A stretch of 64,000 nucleotides of DNA from the NCBI GenBank assembly GCA_007922305.1, contig ML677348.1, positions 21,864,124-21,928,123 on the forward strand, in the 5' to 3' direction. Position numbers and translations under genes: made by a program. The notes below the pieces were generated by a model. The model did no database searches, was not told where the DNA came from, and saw only the letters and a program-made list of their open reading frames with translations. The DNA is from Dermatemys mawii. Taxonomy: Eukaryota; Chordata; Testudines; Dermatemydidae. This document shows positions 46,611-59,584 of this stretch, in pieces (position 1 is the first letter of the stretch; every line of letters starts with the position of its first letter).

Positions 46611-49600
46611 AGGGAAGTCAGGTCCATGTGGCATTTGGACAAATGCATAGTAGTTGAGGCCCAGGCCAGTAGCCTATAAAAATATTTGAAATGAGTTTTT
46701 ATATGAAACACCCCTAATATACAAGATATCATAAGAAGAGACAGAGAGACTGGGAACAACATAAATTTAACAGGTGGACCCAAAGAGGTTTTATATGTAA
46801 GCATTTTCTGAACCTAAAGGTTGGCAGGAGCAGAGGAGGGATTATCTGGTCATGCTATGGCTGTCACAAAGGCCTTTGATATCAGAAAAGCCAGGTCCAG
46901 TAGGAAGAAGAAAGGAAAAGTAATAGCTCCAATTCTGGATCCTTTAAGGTCCTACATAATCTGATCTCTCTTCAATGGAAAAAGTCCATTATCCTTTGCC
47001 TGCTCTTGAGTCTGGTGACTTCAATAACTCAAAAACATAAGCGTTAAGAATTTGGGCATGAAAGGTAGAGAGAGCCTGTCACTGCAGGTTGCATGATTTT
47101 TCCAGAAGAGTACCACTGACTTGATTTCCTTAATCTTCTAAAGAATTTTTTGTTCCTATCACTCAAGAACCAAATCAAACCAAAAAACATCCTGAGGTGG
47201 AAGGTCAAACTAAAGTGAGAGAAAAAACAGACTAAGGGATCTTTTAAAGCAAAAATATGAGCTAAATCCCCATGCCATTCATTCTGCACAAGGCAAAACA
47301 TAATTGTGCAGAATGAAAAGCTAATGGCAATCTCAAGACAATTTCTGAAGATGCTCAACAATTCTGCAGCATCACTGTACCTGTACAAGTGAGATTTAGA
47401 GAAAATTTGTTTAGAGATTGATCATCTTCACTTGGAGAAACAACCTGTTACAATTTAACACTGTCAAGCAAAAATGCTTACTCTCTAAAATGGATGCTTT
47501 CTACACAGAGGAGGAAAGCAAGTGATCTTGCACTACATTATTGTGAGGAGATCCTCTAAATAATCCCCTCTGCTGTTAGCCTTTTATGGAACTATTTTAT
47601 CAAAGGTTCTCAAATACTGAAATATCTAATCCCCCCTCCTCCAAGAAAATAATATGGAATAGTGTGTATTTTGTTTTTCAATTGAGCTGAAATACTGCTA
47701 TTTTATTATCTGCTAAATGGCAACGGACAGCATTTCTGTTTCTCGGCTACCTTGCAAATTTATAGGCTAATTTCTTCCCATTGGGAGCTTTCATTTTGCA
47801 TTCTCTTGATTATCTAAACCAGAGAGGAGTGCTCTCTATAAAAAAGCAGCTTGAGTACTCTAAAATTTATAAGTCATTAATCCATACAACAATTCACACA
47901 CAAAAGTGATCACTTCTCACTTCTTAACAAAGATTACATAGCAAGCACTCTAGGAGTTTGGTCTTGTGTTGTTAAAACTTCATTATTTTGTTGGAAATAT
48001 TCAGTTATTTTCAACCTGTATCTCAGTCATCTTAATTAGCGATGCTCAAAATTAGCTCAAAACTTCAGCAACAGCTCCCACTGCAGCGTAGGAGTACTGA
48101 AGGCAGTGTGAATACTGCTATTTAAAAAAAAAAAAAAAGGTATTGCTGCAGCATTCTCTCCACAGTTGTGAGGACTGACATGACAGTTTATATAAAGTTA
48201 CAATGCCTCACTTTAACTTTATTCATCTTTCGTAACAAGATACATTGTGCAACAGAACCAAAACAGTTTGTGTGCGTAACATGATATACATTGTCTAAAC
48301 TAAATTAATATTTTCTTAAATTTAAAAAGCTAAAATATTAAAATATATTTGGATATCATAGGGGTGTCATTTTTTGATGAGTTGGTAAGCAATGAAGTTG
48401 CTGTTTTATCTCCTGAAATCCTTTAAACAAGATCAATTTTAATTTGTTTACCTTCACAATGTGTCACTAGTCTTACTGAAAGGTTGTCAAGATGCCCTAT
48501 TGGAAGGTGTCATTAATACAGGCACGTATTATATTTCTTCAGCAGATTGTTAACACAAAGACTATGAAAAAAACGTGACAGGTGAAAGTAAAAAGTTTTC
48601 TCTAAAAAACATTTGAAAGAAGCCTTAAAAGGTTCTATATTCTTTTCAAAACTCCTTTTTTTAAAAATAAAGAACTATTCTGTAGTCAGGGAGACACCCC
48701 TACAATTATCATTTCAGCCTGCAAAGAAGCTACTCTAACGAACAAATAAATGCAATTAATTTAACAATGAAATTCACAGTCCAACTCAAAATTACTTTTT
48801 TGGTCTGCTCGGTATTCTGAAGTTCAACCAAATGTGCATTTACTGAAGCGATTCCACACTGCGTGTTGAAGTGAGATCTTGTTTACACCCTTACCTTTTT
48901 CTGAAAATTGTTCTACTCTTTAGCAACAGTAGAAGCATCTGTGTAAGACATGGTACTTGAAACTTCTGATGTTTCAATCACGTAGTCTAGCCATGCTGTG
49001 AACAGGGTTACATGGCATGGTGATAAAAATCTTTGAGATCAGCCTACATTTAGTACTCTCACTGTTAGCAAGTGGAGTTGTATCAATACTATACCACAGG
49101 TGGGAGAGTTTCAGATATCCTCAGTGTAAACGCAGCCGAAATGAATCAGATTGAGTCAAGCTGGAGGAGTTCTGTGGTCATGCATAAGTAGAAAAATGGA
49201 AGTAGTAGGCTTTGTGCAGAGAGACAGAAGGTTAAAGGGTCGGTGGGTAAGCAAGGTCCATGCCAACAAAGGACAGAAGAGAGGCTTCCACAGAAGACAG
49301 CAGCAGCAAATAGGAACAGTCACAGGGGAAGAGAGGCTAGTGACAGGCAGGGCTTGCAGCCGATTTGAAAGAGGAGAGAAAAACTACTAAAGGAAAGGAA
49401 CTGACAGGTGAGGGAAGAGAATGGTAAACAGTGATGGATGCTGGAAATGGGGAGTGATGGCAGTACAAGAGGAAGCAATGGTCTTAGAAAGATGGTGAAG
49501 GGCTTTGGGGGCTTCTTGACTGGAAGTTCTCCAGTACCTGAGGGCCAGGGGATGTCTATGTATGTGGGACAGGTGTCTGGGACTGGTAATAAAATGGATG

Positions 49601-51631
49601 AAAACCCTTTAAAGAAAAACACACTATTTACTGATATGGTTCCCTACATATAATTTAATTCATACCACTGTATTTTGTACTGTAAAGTGCTGTTTTCCCA
49701 CTTTTGTTTATAAGCACTTGAAATTAATGTGGCCTGTTAGTCTGCAGAGTGACATAAAGGGAGCACAAATCCCTACAATACTGTCTGAAACTTACATAAA
49801 TAGTGAGTACTTCAGAAAATTTCTCAACAAGGAAGTGGGGATATATATTTAAACCAACATCAAGATGTTTAGAACTCGGGGAAAAGGGACACGACATTTT
49901 CCCAGCACTTTGCTCAGTGACACTAGCCTCTCTAAATAGGAGAGGGGATGAGTGTTGCGGAAAAACCATGCAGCACCTTTTGAAAGGATACCTCTAGGAC
50001 TGCCCCAGACCATGCTACAACATCAGAAACACGAGCTCTGAAATGCCTTATGTTTTTAATATAGTGCCTATCATCACAGTTTCTAAGGGCTGAACAAAAT
50101 TAAGAAGCCCCAAACCATGGGATTTTTATTCTGTTTCTAGTAGGGAAACAAATGTCTCGGGACCCCATCACTGCAGGCAATAACTTACATGCTACAATCT
50201 CACTCTTAGGGCTCAGGCCTCACAAAATTATATTAATCTTAAAGTCAGTCCGATTTCAGGCTTGATTTATTGACCAATATTGCTGCACAAGCATTTGACA
50301 ACCAATACAAGTCTTACTGCTAACGAGGCCACGGTGAGCTCCATACACACAATATCTGCAGGATTCAATTTAAGACTTCAAGAGACTTGGGAAATTGAAA
50401 ATAAATACTATATAACCATGATTGATAATACATTCTCCCATATATTAGGTGATTATCACTCTTGTTGTGGTACAAATGGTTGAAGATGATTAGGTAAAGT
50501 TAATTATTTTGCACTGCACATTAAAGGAGTAACTTTTTTTAAAAATTAACTCAGAGGAGAAGTCTTATTGACTGCACTATCACCCAACAGATATTATTCT
50601 GTTTATCTGCATTATTAAAACAGACAAACTGAAAGTGATGTAGACATAGCTAGTGGAGCCTAGAGAACTTTATTAGCATATGATAAAAGACAGAAAAGCA
50701 ACAGAAGTCTTACAGCTGTGAGAACATCATGATAACACTACAGGCATGCATGGCATTTATAAATATATAAGGAGAAATTCCCTTCCCCAAAAAACTAAAA
50801 CTCTAAATTACCATTACTAATTACAGTAACATTACAATGTACAATATTCTATGAGAAGGCAGAGTTTAATTTCATTTTGGGAGGGACAGAATCTCTCCCC
50901 CTCCATTCTCCAACTGATGGATGAGGGATGTCATTAAAAAAACAAAGAAAAGAGATTGCAGATACCACTTCCCCTGCCCACCTCCAGTTCTTCTTCCTAC
51001 CCTTCCCATTGTACCTCCCATCATGGGGTGGGTGTGGGTGAAGAGGTGGAGTCATACTCCCGTCCCACTTACTATGCACCTTCCCGTCAGTAGCTCCATC
51101 CCTTTCATTTGTACTGTTGTTCCTTTCATTTTTACCCTTCCTGGGAGTCTCCCTCTTCCATGATAGATGACTGCTCTTCTTCCCCCTTCCTACATTAGTT
51201 CATATTTTCCTTTCCTCTCCTCTGGTAACTGCTGCCCTTATTAGAGCAGTGTGATATAACAGACTATGGCAACAAGCTTCAGAAAATAATTTCAGCCAGG
51301 AAAAATCTAATTGTGAGATCTAAAAAGATCGTGGAATGATCTTTTAAGAGAAATGTGAGAAGACTCACGATTTGGGACAGCTAAACCTAGACTCAACGGA
51401 CTGGAGAAATTACTGTAGAAAACAATCCTGCACTGGCATTTGGGGAAGAATGAAGGAGGGATGATATGATGCAAGTAATCTATTTTAATAGGCTTTTCCA
51501 TCAGAAGTTCTACGACTAACCATACTGGATACATACGTCTTCTGGATGTTTATATCAACATGACCAGCTGTGCAAACTGCTAAGAATATTACAATCTGGG
51601 TACACCCATATTACAACCATGTACACATCAG

Positions 51632-52222
51632 GGGTACGTCTACACAACAACTAGACATGGGCAAGCCAACTCAGGCTCATGGGACTCGGGCTGTTGCTGT
51701 GTAGATGTCTGGGCTCACGCTGGTGCCTGGGCTCTAGGACCTTGTGAGGTGGGAGGGTCCCAGAGCTCAGGCTTCAACCTATAGGCGCCAGGTAGGGGAG
51801 GCTGGGGAGGTTCTGTCTCCCCAAACAAGCAGGTGTGGCCCACTCACATTCCATCTCCAGGGCAGCGATGGTGCCATGTGCTCTCCCCCCCGGTGCACTG
51901 GGGAGGCAGAAGCCCCACTGCCATGCGTTCTCTCTCCCAGCGCTCTGGTGCGGGGTAGAGGGCTGAGGGCACTAGCCTGCCTGGAGCAGGGATCAGCAGC
52001 TGCGGTGGGAAGGATCTGGGTTCCAGGGGCACAGAAGGGGTAGGGCCTCAGGTGGAAGTGGCGGGAGTCTAGTGGCTAGCCTCCCACAGCCAGTGGTTCA
52101 CACGCCGCCCATGTTCCAGCCCGAACCCAGAAGTCTTCATAGCAATGAAACAGCACTGCAGCCCAGCCTCAGGAGCCCAAATCAGCTGGCATGGGCCAGC
52201 CATTGCTGTGTACACATACCCT
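51632..52222. mobile_element. MITE containing a GC-rich insert
   Basis: GGGGTACGTCTACACAACAA at left and TTGCTGTGTACACATACCCT at right are inverted repeats. From about 51,780 to 52,105 the MITE text is replaced by GC-rich sequence beginning TATAGGCGCCAGGTAGGGG, likely a second, unclassified insertion. The outer element is the family seen at 37,707. Confidence 0.7.
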
Positions 52223-52225
52223 AGG

Positions 52226-52626
52226 ACAGGGGGTGGGCAAACTTCTTGGCCCGAGGGCCACACTGGGGTTGCAAAATTGTATGGAGGACCAGGTAGGGAA
52301 GGCTGTTACTCCCCAAATAGCCTGGCTTTGCCCCCATCTCACCCTCCCACTTCCTGTCTTCCTCAGAATCTCCAACCCATCCTGCTCCCTGTCCCCCACC
52401 TCCAGAGACCCTCACCCCTAACCACGCCCCCACAGATCCCACTCTCTAAGCCCCCCACCTCCTTGTCCTGATTGCTCCCTCCCGAGACCCCCCAACCCTA
52501 ATTGCCCCCCCCCAGAAATCCACCCCCTATAAGCTCCCCTCCCTGTCCCCTGATTTCCCCAACCCCTATCCACACCTCTGCCCCCTGACAAACCCCCGGG
52601 ACTCCCACGCCCTATCCAACCCTGGG
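52226..52626. mobile_element. hAT-type element, right end lost
   Basis: CAGGGGGTGGGCAAACTTC and CTTGGCCCGAGGGCCACA match the left end of the element at 1,240-1,822. The C-rich interior follows, then the sequence stops near 52,626 without the expected right end. Confidence 0.7.
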
Positions 52627-53136
52627 CAATGTGCTTTCACAGGTTCCTTGGGAGAGCTACTGTGCTCCTTGACCCAGTCAGGCTAACATGTCTGCACCAC
52701 TGTGCCAAAAGGGGTGGGAGGACCATTGCTACACACACACAAGCTGCATATGGGCCAGGGTGGAAGCAGCACTGTAGAAGACGACTCTCTCTTGCTTCCC
52801 CAATCACCCTCAGCAGCAAGATATCTTCCAGGACAAACTCCTGTGGAAAATGTGGGAACAGTGTTCAGTATATGGGTCCCCTGCAGCTATTAGCTCTCCC
52901 CAAGGCACAGAAACCCAGAGGACAGTACGGCTGTGAGACAATCAGTTCCCCTTGCTCCTGTGTTTACTCACCATTTTGTGGCTCCTGTGGGTTATGTGCA
53001 CTCGCTTTGAGATGGGCAAATTCTGCTGTTGTGTAGTAGACTGTGCTTGTCTTTAAGTACGGGAGAATCATTGCTCTGTCTGGTGTGAACAATGCTGCCT
53101 CTGTTAAGTGTTGCATTTTGCCTTTACAGATGTAAC

Positions 53137-53420
53137 CTTGAGATTTCAGCCGTTCTTATTATCACCGGCCAAAAGACTCCAAAGAATTAGGAAGAAACCA
53201 TGTAAAAGCAAAGAGGACATGTTACATGAAGTAATGCAACAGCCCCTTAATGAGCACCAAAAAGCAGATGAGTGGCGGGAGAGTGAAAGAAGGGTCCACC
53301 AGGAAAATGCAGATCACTGGCAGAAAAGCACGGAGCGGCTCCTAAGCATTATGGAGCGCCAAGCAACGCAGGCAGAGCACTACCATGCCTGCCACCCCCC
53401 CTGCAGCCCTTGTCCCATCC
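53137..53420 (+). pseudogene. Harbinger accessory (Myb/SANT-type) protein, C-terminal exon
   Basis: After a TTTGCCTTTACAG acceptor-like site the frame reads RLQRIRKKPCKSKEDMLHEV, then a charged, likely coiled-coil stretch with EHQKADEWRESERRVHQE and STERLLSIMERQATQAEH. Accessory DNA-binding proteins of Harbinger elements have such helical C-terminal regions. The open frame continues to 53,602, but past about 53,420 it reads the complement of the transposase gene, so those residues are not original. The Myb/SANT domain itself is absent from this copy. Confidence 0.6.
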
Positions 53421-53424
53421 TAGC

Positions 53425-54280
53425 CCTAAGCGGGATCTCCAAAGATCACAATGGGTATTTTGACTTCCCCTACGATGATCTTCTGGTCTGGGAAGAAAGT
53501 CCCAGCTTGCAGCTTCCTGAACAGGCCAGTGTTACAACAGATTTGTGCATCACGCACCTTTCCAGGCCAGCCTGCGTCAATGTCAAGAAATGGCCATGGT
53601 GATCCACAAGCTCCTGGAGAAGCATAGAGAAATACTCCTTCCAATTAACGTACTTGAAGGCTTGGTGGGCTGGTGCCAGAACTGGAATATGCGTTCCATC
53701 TTTTGTCCCTCTGCTGTTAAGGAAACCCATTTGTGCAAAGCCAGCCAATGTTATGCATATTACCCAGAGTCACAGTTCTTCTGAGCAGGACGCGATTTAT
53801 GGCCCTGCGAACTTGCATCAACAGAATGCCAGTGGTCAACTTTTCCACTCCAAACTGGTTAGCGACTGATTGGTAGCTGTCTGGAGTCATCAGCTTCCAG
53901 ACTGCAATAGGCACCTGCTTCTCCACCGGCAGGGCAGGTCTCAATCTCGTGTCCTTGCATGGGCGAGCTCCTCACACAGTCCCACAAAAGTGGCTTTTCT
54001 CATCCAAAAGTTCTGCAGTCACTGTTCGTCATCCCAGATTTGCATGACAATGTGATCCCACAACTCAGTGCTTGTTTCCTGAGCCCAAAAGTGGCATTCT
54101 ACTGCAGTGAGCATATCCATGAATGCCACAAACAAACAATCTCATGTCATACGCGTTATGCGAGTCATCATCATCATCGGACTCCTCATTGTCAGTTTGT
54201 AACTTAAAGAGTAACTCGACTGCCATTTGTGATGTGCTGGCGAGACCCATCAGCATATTCCTCAGCACTTCAGTATCCAT
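53425..54280 (-). pseudogene. Harbinger transposase remnant (DDE_Tnp_4 type)
   Basis: On the - strand the pieces appear in the right order but in shifting frames: MDTEVLRNMLMGLASTS with an acidic EESDDDDD run, then RPALPVEKQVPIAVWKLMTP with NQFGVEKL, then GTKDGTHIPVLAPAH and FSMLLQELVDHHGHF, then NTGLFRKLQAGTFFPDQK and VIFGDPA. The first Asp (DGTHIP) and second Asp (GDPA) of the DDE triad are present. The region with the catalytic Glu is deleted at about 53,425. Several frameshifts between 54,100 and 53,640 make it inactive. Confidence 0.85.
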
Positions 54281-54647
54281 TCCCGCAGACGGAATGGGAA
54301 GTCAGAGTGCGCAGAACAAAAAACGTTGAAAGATGGTGCCAAATGTGGACAGAAGCACTGGGATGCGAAGGGGTGCATCATGGGGTGTTGGGACAGGACC
54401 CAGAATGCCCCGCATCCCCATCCCCTTCGTACAAGCCACACCGCCAGAACGAGAAGAGGTGCTCTGTGGGATAGCTGCCCGTAATGCACTGCTCTCAAAG
54501 TCACAAATGTGGCCATGCTGGTGCGTTTGCAGCTGACAGTGTGAACACACTGCAGCACTTTCCCTACTGCACTCTCATAGGCCTCGTTTAACTCACAGCA
54601 CTCTACATCTGCAAGTGTAGCTATGTCCCGAGTCCCCTGTTCGAATA

Positions 54648-54937
54648 AGTAAGGGCTTGTCTGCACTATGGGGACTACGATGGCATAGCTACTCTGCACA
54701 AACCCCGTGGCGTAGATGCAGCCTATAGTGACAGAAGGGGGTTTTCCATCACCATAAGTAATTCACCTCTGAGTGGCAGTAGCTAGGTTGACAGAAGCAT
54801 TCTTCCATCAACCTAGCTGCATCTTTACCAGGGGTTAGGTTGGCATAGCTATGCCACAAAGGGGAGTGAGCTTTTCTTACCAAGAGAGATGTGGCTATAT
54901 CAATCTATATTTTAAGAGCAGACCAGGTCTTAAATTG
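54648..54937. mobile_element. Harbinger-like MITE
   Basis: TAAGGGCTTGTCTGCACTAT at left and AGAGCAGACCAGGTCTTA at right form imperfect inverted repeats. Inner text has two TAGCTAGGTTGACAG-type blocks and GTTGGCATAGCTATGCC. Confidence 0.65.
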
Positions 54938-54939
54938 GA

Positions 54940-55796
54940 TTGTATTCTACAATAATAGTTGTGTACCACACATGCTGTCATTTGTTTTATGTAAATAAAA
55001 TCTTAACCAGAAGTACAAAAGAGCAAATGTCTCACACAGTGACTAATTCTGGGTGGGACTTAATTTTAACAATGTTCCTTGCATTCAACATCTAAATTGC
55101 TTATTATACATGCATACATATGAATTACACAAAAAGGATCTTTAAGAAGGAGGACATTATAAGTTGTATTCATACCAAATGACACTGACCCTCAATGTGG
55201 ATGTAATATTATTAGAGTAATCGATACAGAGAATATGTACTATGAAGGAATAATGATGCAAAGATTTACCAATTGTTTCCTGTCATTCAGGACACTTGCT
55301 GCAAAGGATTAGAAGTTAAAGATACTTCCTTAGCCTTTCACATCTGCAGAATACATTATTGTTATTATGCATGACCCAAAAGTGGAATGTACAATCTCAT
55401 GGCACAGTATCCCTGCCCTTAAGGCCATGAAATTGAATTACAGACATGACTAAAGATGAGAGGTAATAAAAACAGCAGAAAGAGGTTGGGGAAGGAAAAA
55501 CAGGAAGGAGAGTTCTGCTATGCCTCTGCCACACAACAAAGGAGAATTAGACTCAGCAGATCTTAGCCACTGGATAGGTGCTGGACTCCAGAGAGAAGGA
55601 AGTTATCCAGGAATCGAAAGATAGGTGGAATCTTTATACCATAGGAAAAAAGGGATTTTCAAAGGCGAAGACTTTTAATATGAAAAAAGGCCATAGAAAG
55701 CCTGGACCTATAGGAGAGTCATTGCATAAAGCAACTATATTCCTGAGAGACTTGTAGTGATTAATATTAACAGGGAAAAAGATTAAAGTAACTTAC
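54940..55796 (-). other. GTF2F2: GTF2F2 intron segment, nothing recognised
   Basis: Unique-looking intronic sequence without repeat ends or RNA signatures. Confidence 0.5.
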
Positions 55797-55896
55797 ATTA
55801 TATTGATGATTAGCCACAGGTTTATAATTGGTTGTTACAGCTTTGTCCAATTGCTGTGATAGTCTTACAGGTTTAGAAGATTCTTCTATCTGTAGC
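55797..55896 (-). CDS. GTF2F2: GTF2F2 internal coding exon
   Basis: On the - strand one base completes a split Arg codon, then 33 codons read LQIEESSKPVRLSQQLD and AVTTNYKPVANHQYN. This is the linker of RAP30 between the TFIIF dimerisation domain and the winged helix. The acceptor is GAAG (complement at 55,897-55,900) and the donor GTAAGT. It is in phase with the exon at 44,684. The first exons of the gene must lie beyond 64,000, on the right. Confidence 0.96.
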
Positions 55897-57644
55897 CTTC
55901 AATACAGAAAGAGAGTATAATTATTAAAAACTTCACAATACACACACCACTGCTTAATTTATTCTAAGAATCAACAAGTATGGACGAACTTTAGATAAAG
56001 GTGAATTGCAAAGAAAAGTAGTATTTGTACGCTCTGCCACCTTCTAATAATGGTTATTAATTTTTTCAATACAGAAAATATACCATAACACCAGATAAAT
56101 CAAATCTTTTTCTTTTTTAAATCAGGTCATGTCCATCCTATTTTTGCTTAAGAACTCCATGGACTATTAGGAAATCTTGGCAGTAAGCCATCAGAAGATA
56201 TTGAAAGCAATTGAGTGGGGACAGTAGAAAGACATAAGATAAATTGCCCCAACAGAAAATTCAAATTAATTTCTGCTTGACATCACCACTTAATTAAAAC
56301 AAAACCTTCCAACCAGTGAAGTATTTATCCCCCTTAAAGGCACACTTTCAAGATACAAATATCAATTTTTAATCATACATGATCCAAGTAATGTATAATA
56401 GTAAAAGTGAACAATGAAGTCTGACTGGTACTGAAGAAAAAACAATGACACTAAGGTAACACAAAATACAACACCTGATAAACCACCAGATAATATAAAA
56501 AAAATATGAGATTAAATAAACATCAAAGTTCCCTGATCTCTTTAGTTCTTCTTGTTCCTATCCATGCACTTATATCTTTTCAAACTATATTTTACATTTG
56601 AAAACCAATATATCAGATACACAAGATTAAATCCAACATAAACTTTTACGTTTACATTGACAATGGAAGAATCTGCTCTTTTTGTCTCTAATAGAAAAAT
56701 AAATTATATTGACAGAAAAATGTGTTTATTTTAGAGAATTGCAGAAGGAAAATAAGTTAAGAATCTACTATATACAGCAGCTGGAGGTTCAATAATCATC
56801 CTTTAAATCCAGCATCTCTGGATCACTAGGTCGTAGACAGATTTTCTTCTACAGAGATCTATACTCTACTTCCTTTGGGATTTTTGTAAAGATGTTATAT
56901 GTTTAATAGTTTCAGGATGTCTTAAAAATACATCTGCCTCGTACTCTAAATTCAAGTAAAGTATGCCAACATTCCCAATTAAAGCCAACCCTGAACAAAA
57001 TATAGTTTAACACACCTTCACTACATATGCGTAGGCCAATTTTTCTTTTAACAATCTGGGAGTAGTTTCCCCCAGGGTTTAATTTAATTCTAGCCCATTG
57101 CCCCTAGCTTCTGTTCTTTCAAATGAAAGCAGCATTTTTCTATTCTAAAAGTTTTTGTCTTTCAGTCTAATCAGTTACTGTGACATGTTATTGATTTGGT
57201 TACCAATGCACTTTCGAGTGCACAGACTGATTTTTGCATAAGGGACATGGAGGGCAAAACAAGTGATGGTAAATTCTTGTGTCTTCTTCCCAACCCCAAT
57301 GGACACCATAACCCAGATTCTGCCCCATTCTCAGTTTCATGTAACGCTATGTGAGTGAGTTTAAACAAGGTGTAAATCAAGGCTGAATTTGGCCCATTGT
57401 GTTTACCTTTTTCTTTACACCTCATTCTTTTCCTCTCATTTGGCTATGTGGGTCTGAGTCTTCCTCCTCCCTGATTTTTTTCCCTTCTTCAATTGTCTCC
57501 TCCAAGAGCTCCTCTTTTAAACAATCCTTCTAGAAAAGGAGGACAAGAGACAGTTCCTGACAAAACCTCTCAGTGCTGTTCCTTTGTCTTTGCCAAAAGT
57601 GGAGTCTCGAGAAATGAAGTAGGCAGTGTGTGCTAGATTCGCAT

Positions 57645-58070
57645 TTCTCAGGAAATCATATAACTGGAAGGGACCTCGAGAGGTCATCTAGTCTAGTCCT
57701 GCCTTGAGTGTAGGGGACTAAGTATTACCTAGACCTCCCTGACAGGTGTTTGTCCAACCTGCTCTTATAAATCCCCAATGATTGAGATTCCACAACCTCC
57801 CTAGGCAACTTATTCCAGTGCTTAACCACTCTGACAGGAAGTTTTTCCTTATATCCAACCTCAACTGCCCTTGCTGCCATTTAAGCCCATTGCTTCTTGT
57901 CCTATCCTCAGAGGTTAAGAACAATTTTTCTCCCTCCTCCTTGTAAACCAATGTCTTTCCATGCTGCATATTCCTTCCTACTGACAATTCCCCATTACAA
58001 TACATTTATCGGGTAAATATATTTGTCCATAGCTATCTTAAAATCAATCCGAATACCTCCACCTTCTTCT
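57645..58070 (-). mobile_element. CR1 LINE 3' fragment
   Basis: AAATCATATAACTGGAAGGG with ACCTCGAGAGGTCATCTAG is the CR1 3' UTR in reverse. Further right, CCACAACCTCCCTAGGCAAC and AAGCCCATTGCTTCTTGTCC come from the C-terminal ORF2 region. Confidence 0.85.
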
Positions 58071-59584
58071 AGGGTTAGCGAGAACTGAGGGCACTTCGCA
58101 CTTTGTGGGATCAAGTCCTGCATGCCGATATGTGATTTCAATACTGAAATACTCACTATGGATTCTCAACACGTCCTGCTCCTGCACTGAGAGGAAAACA
58201 GCCATGGAATGTTAAATCTTCTGCACAGATGAATATAATCTCAATAAAAGAACACTACTTTCAAAATAAAACTGAACGTATTGGTTTGAACCCCTCATAA
58301 TACACTGGGAATAGCCTTATGGTTGTTATGCCAGAAATGCTGCTGCTTAATAAAACCAGAAATTTTGACCATAGTGGATGCAATCAAAGATCCCCAAGCA
58401 CAATACCTGATAGACTGAAGAGCACTTGCATGTTTCAGAATTTTAATTTAAATTAAAATGCACAAACTCTTACTACCCATTTTGGTGCAGCTTCTAAAAA
58501 TTATCCTATTTTGCATACAAGCAAGACAGTAATTTCTTACGTTTACATTTCTTAAAAAAATAGTTGCCATGCAGTCTAGCATTTTTATGTTAACACTAGA
58601 GCAGTGGTATTTTTCAGAATACCCACGTCTGCTGTCTTGAAAGAGTGACAGGCCTTGTGGGATCTTTGTTTTGACTAAATATATGTCTGTAATCATTACA
58701 GTTTGAGTACCATGTTTCAATACTAAGCAAAAGAAACAGTCATGAATGTAATGTGAAGCACCCAACACAGCGTATTTGTAAAGAGAGGTTGAGAAAATTC
58801 TTGCCTTTATGGAGAAAGAGAATTCTACCAAATGGAACTTGCAAGCCAAGTCAACTTGTTTGAGCAGATGTTGGCAAGCTTCACTTCCAAGATGTATCAG
58901 CTTCTATTGGCAGCAATTCTCCAGCTGAAATCACTCTATCTGTGACCCATTAAGGTCTAAGAAATATCAAATGTGGTAGTTTAATGTTTTTTCTGCTCTC
59001 TGCACTAAAGGTTTTCTACGTGTGATTCATGAACCACCGGTGGTTCACAGAAAGCTAGTTGATAACATAGGGGCTAACTTTTCTTCTTGTTTCCAGCTGC
59101 TGAACAACAGTACAGAAAGCTAAAAATATATCAATTTCCTAAAATCACTCTTTAACATAAGCAATTACTGCACTCACCACAAAGATGTTCTGCATTTGTA
59201 CGTGGGAGGAATGGTGAACCATGAGATAATCTTTTCCACACTATGAAAATGATAGACAACCTGCTCCTTCCATCTCTTGCCCCTTTGGACCATCTTTCCC
59301 ACTTTTTTTCTTATGTCTTCCAAACACATCTCCAGATGTTTTGAATTACCAGGTGTCCACAGTGGATAACATTCACAATATTTTCCTCTGGTACTCTGAT
59401 GCCAGCTGCTCTGTCGCTTTGCTCAGAAGCCCCAGAACATGCAATTACAAACAACTGAGAAGCATGATACATACAAACACACTAATATTGTTCCAGTAGT
59501 TAACAGAGTTTTGTGGTGTGGATTAACTAAACCATGTTTGGCCGATAATAGTGTAATAATAGTTCTAATTCTAATTTCTAAACT

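Larger units (their letters stand above)
52626..54629. mobile_element. PIF/Harbinger transposon, internally deleted
   Basis: A + strand Myb/SANT-associated frame (53,137-53,420) and a - strand transposase remnant (54,280-53,425) face each other. The right end reads CTGCAAGTGTAGCTATGTCCC, whose complement resembles the terminus of the element at 12,565. The left inverted repeat was not found. Two-gene convergent layout is known for PIF/Harbinger. Confidence 0.75.
44685..55796 (-). other. GTF2F2: GTF2F2 intron (11.1 kb)
   Basis: On the - strand, donor GTAAGT at 55,796-55,791 and acceptor CATAG at 44,689-44,685. The stretch 44,700-51,630 has no exon; it holds decayed MIR-like pieces near 44,885-44,990 and 46,460-46,610 and an A15 run at 48,123. 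The right part is the nested transposon block. Confidence 0.9.

Noticed and set aside
49151..49653. Purine-rich open frames as possible exons
   Set aside because: Long purine-rich strand gives few stops by composition alone. No splice pair or motif supports an exon.
53108..53602. 164-codon + strand open frame as one protein
   Set aside because: Only the part up to about 53,420 is accessory protein; the remainder is the complement of transposase coding sequence.
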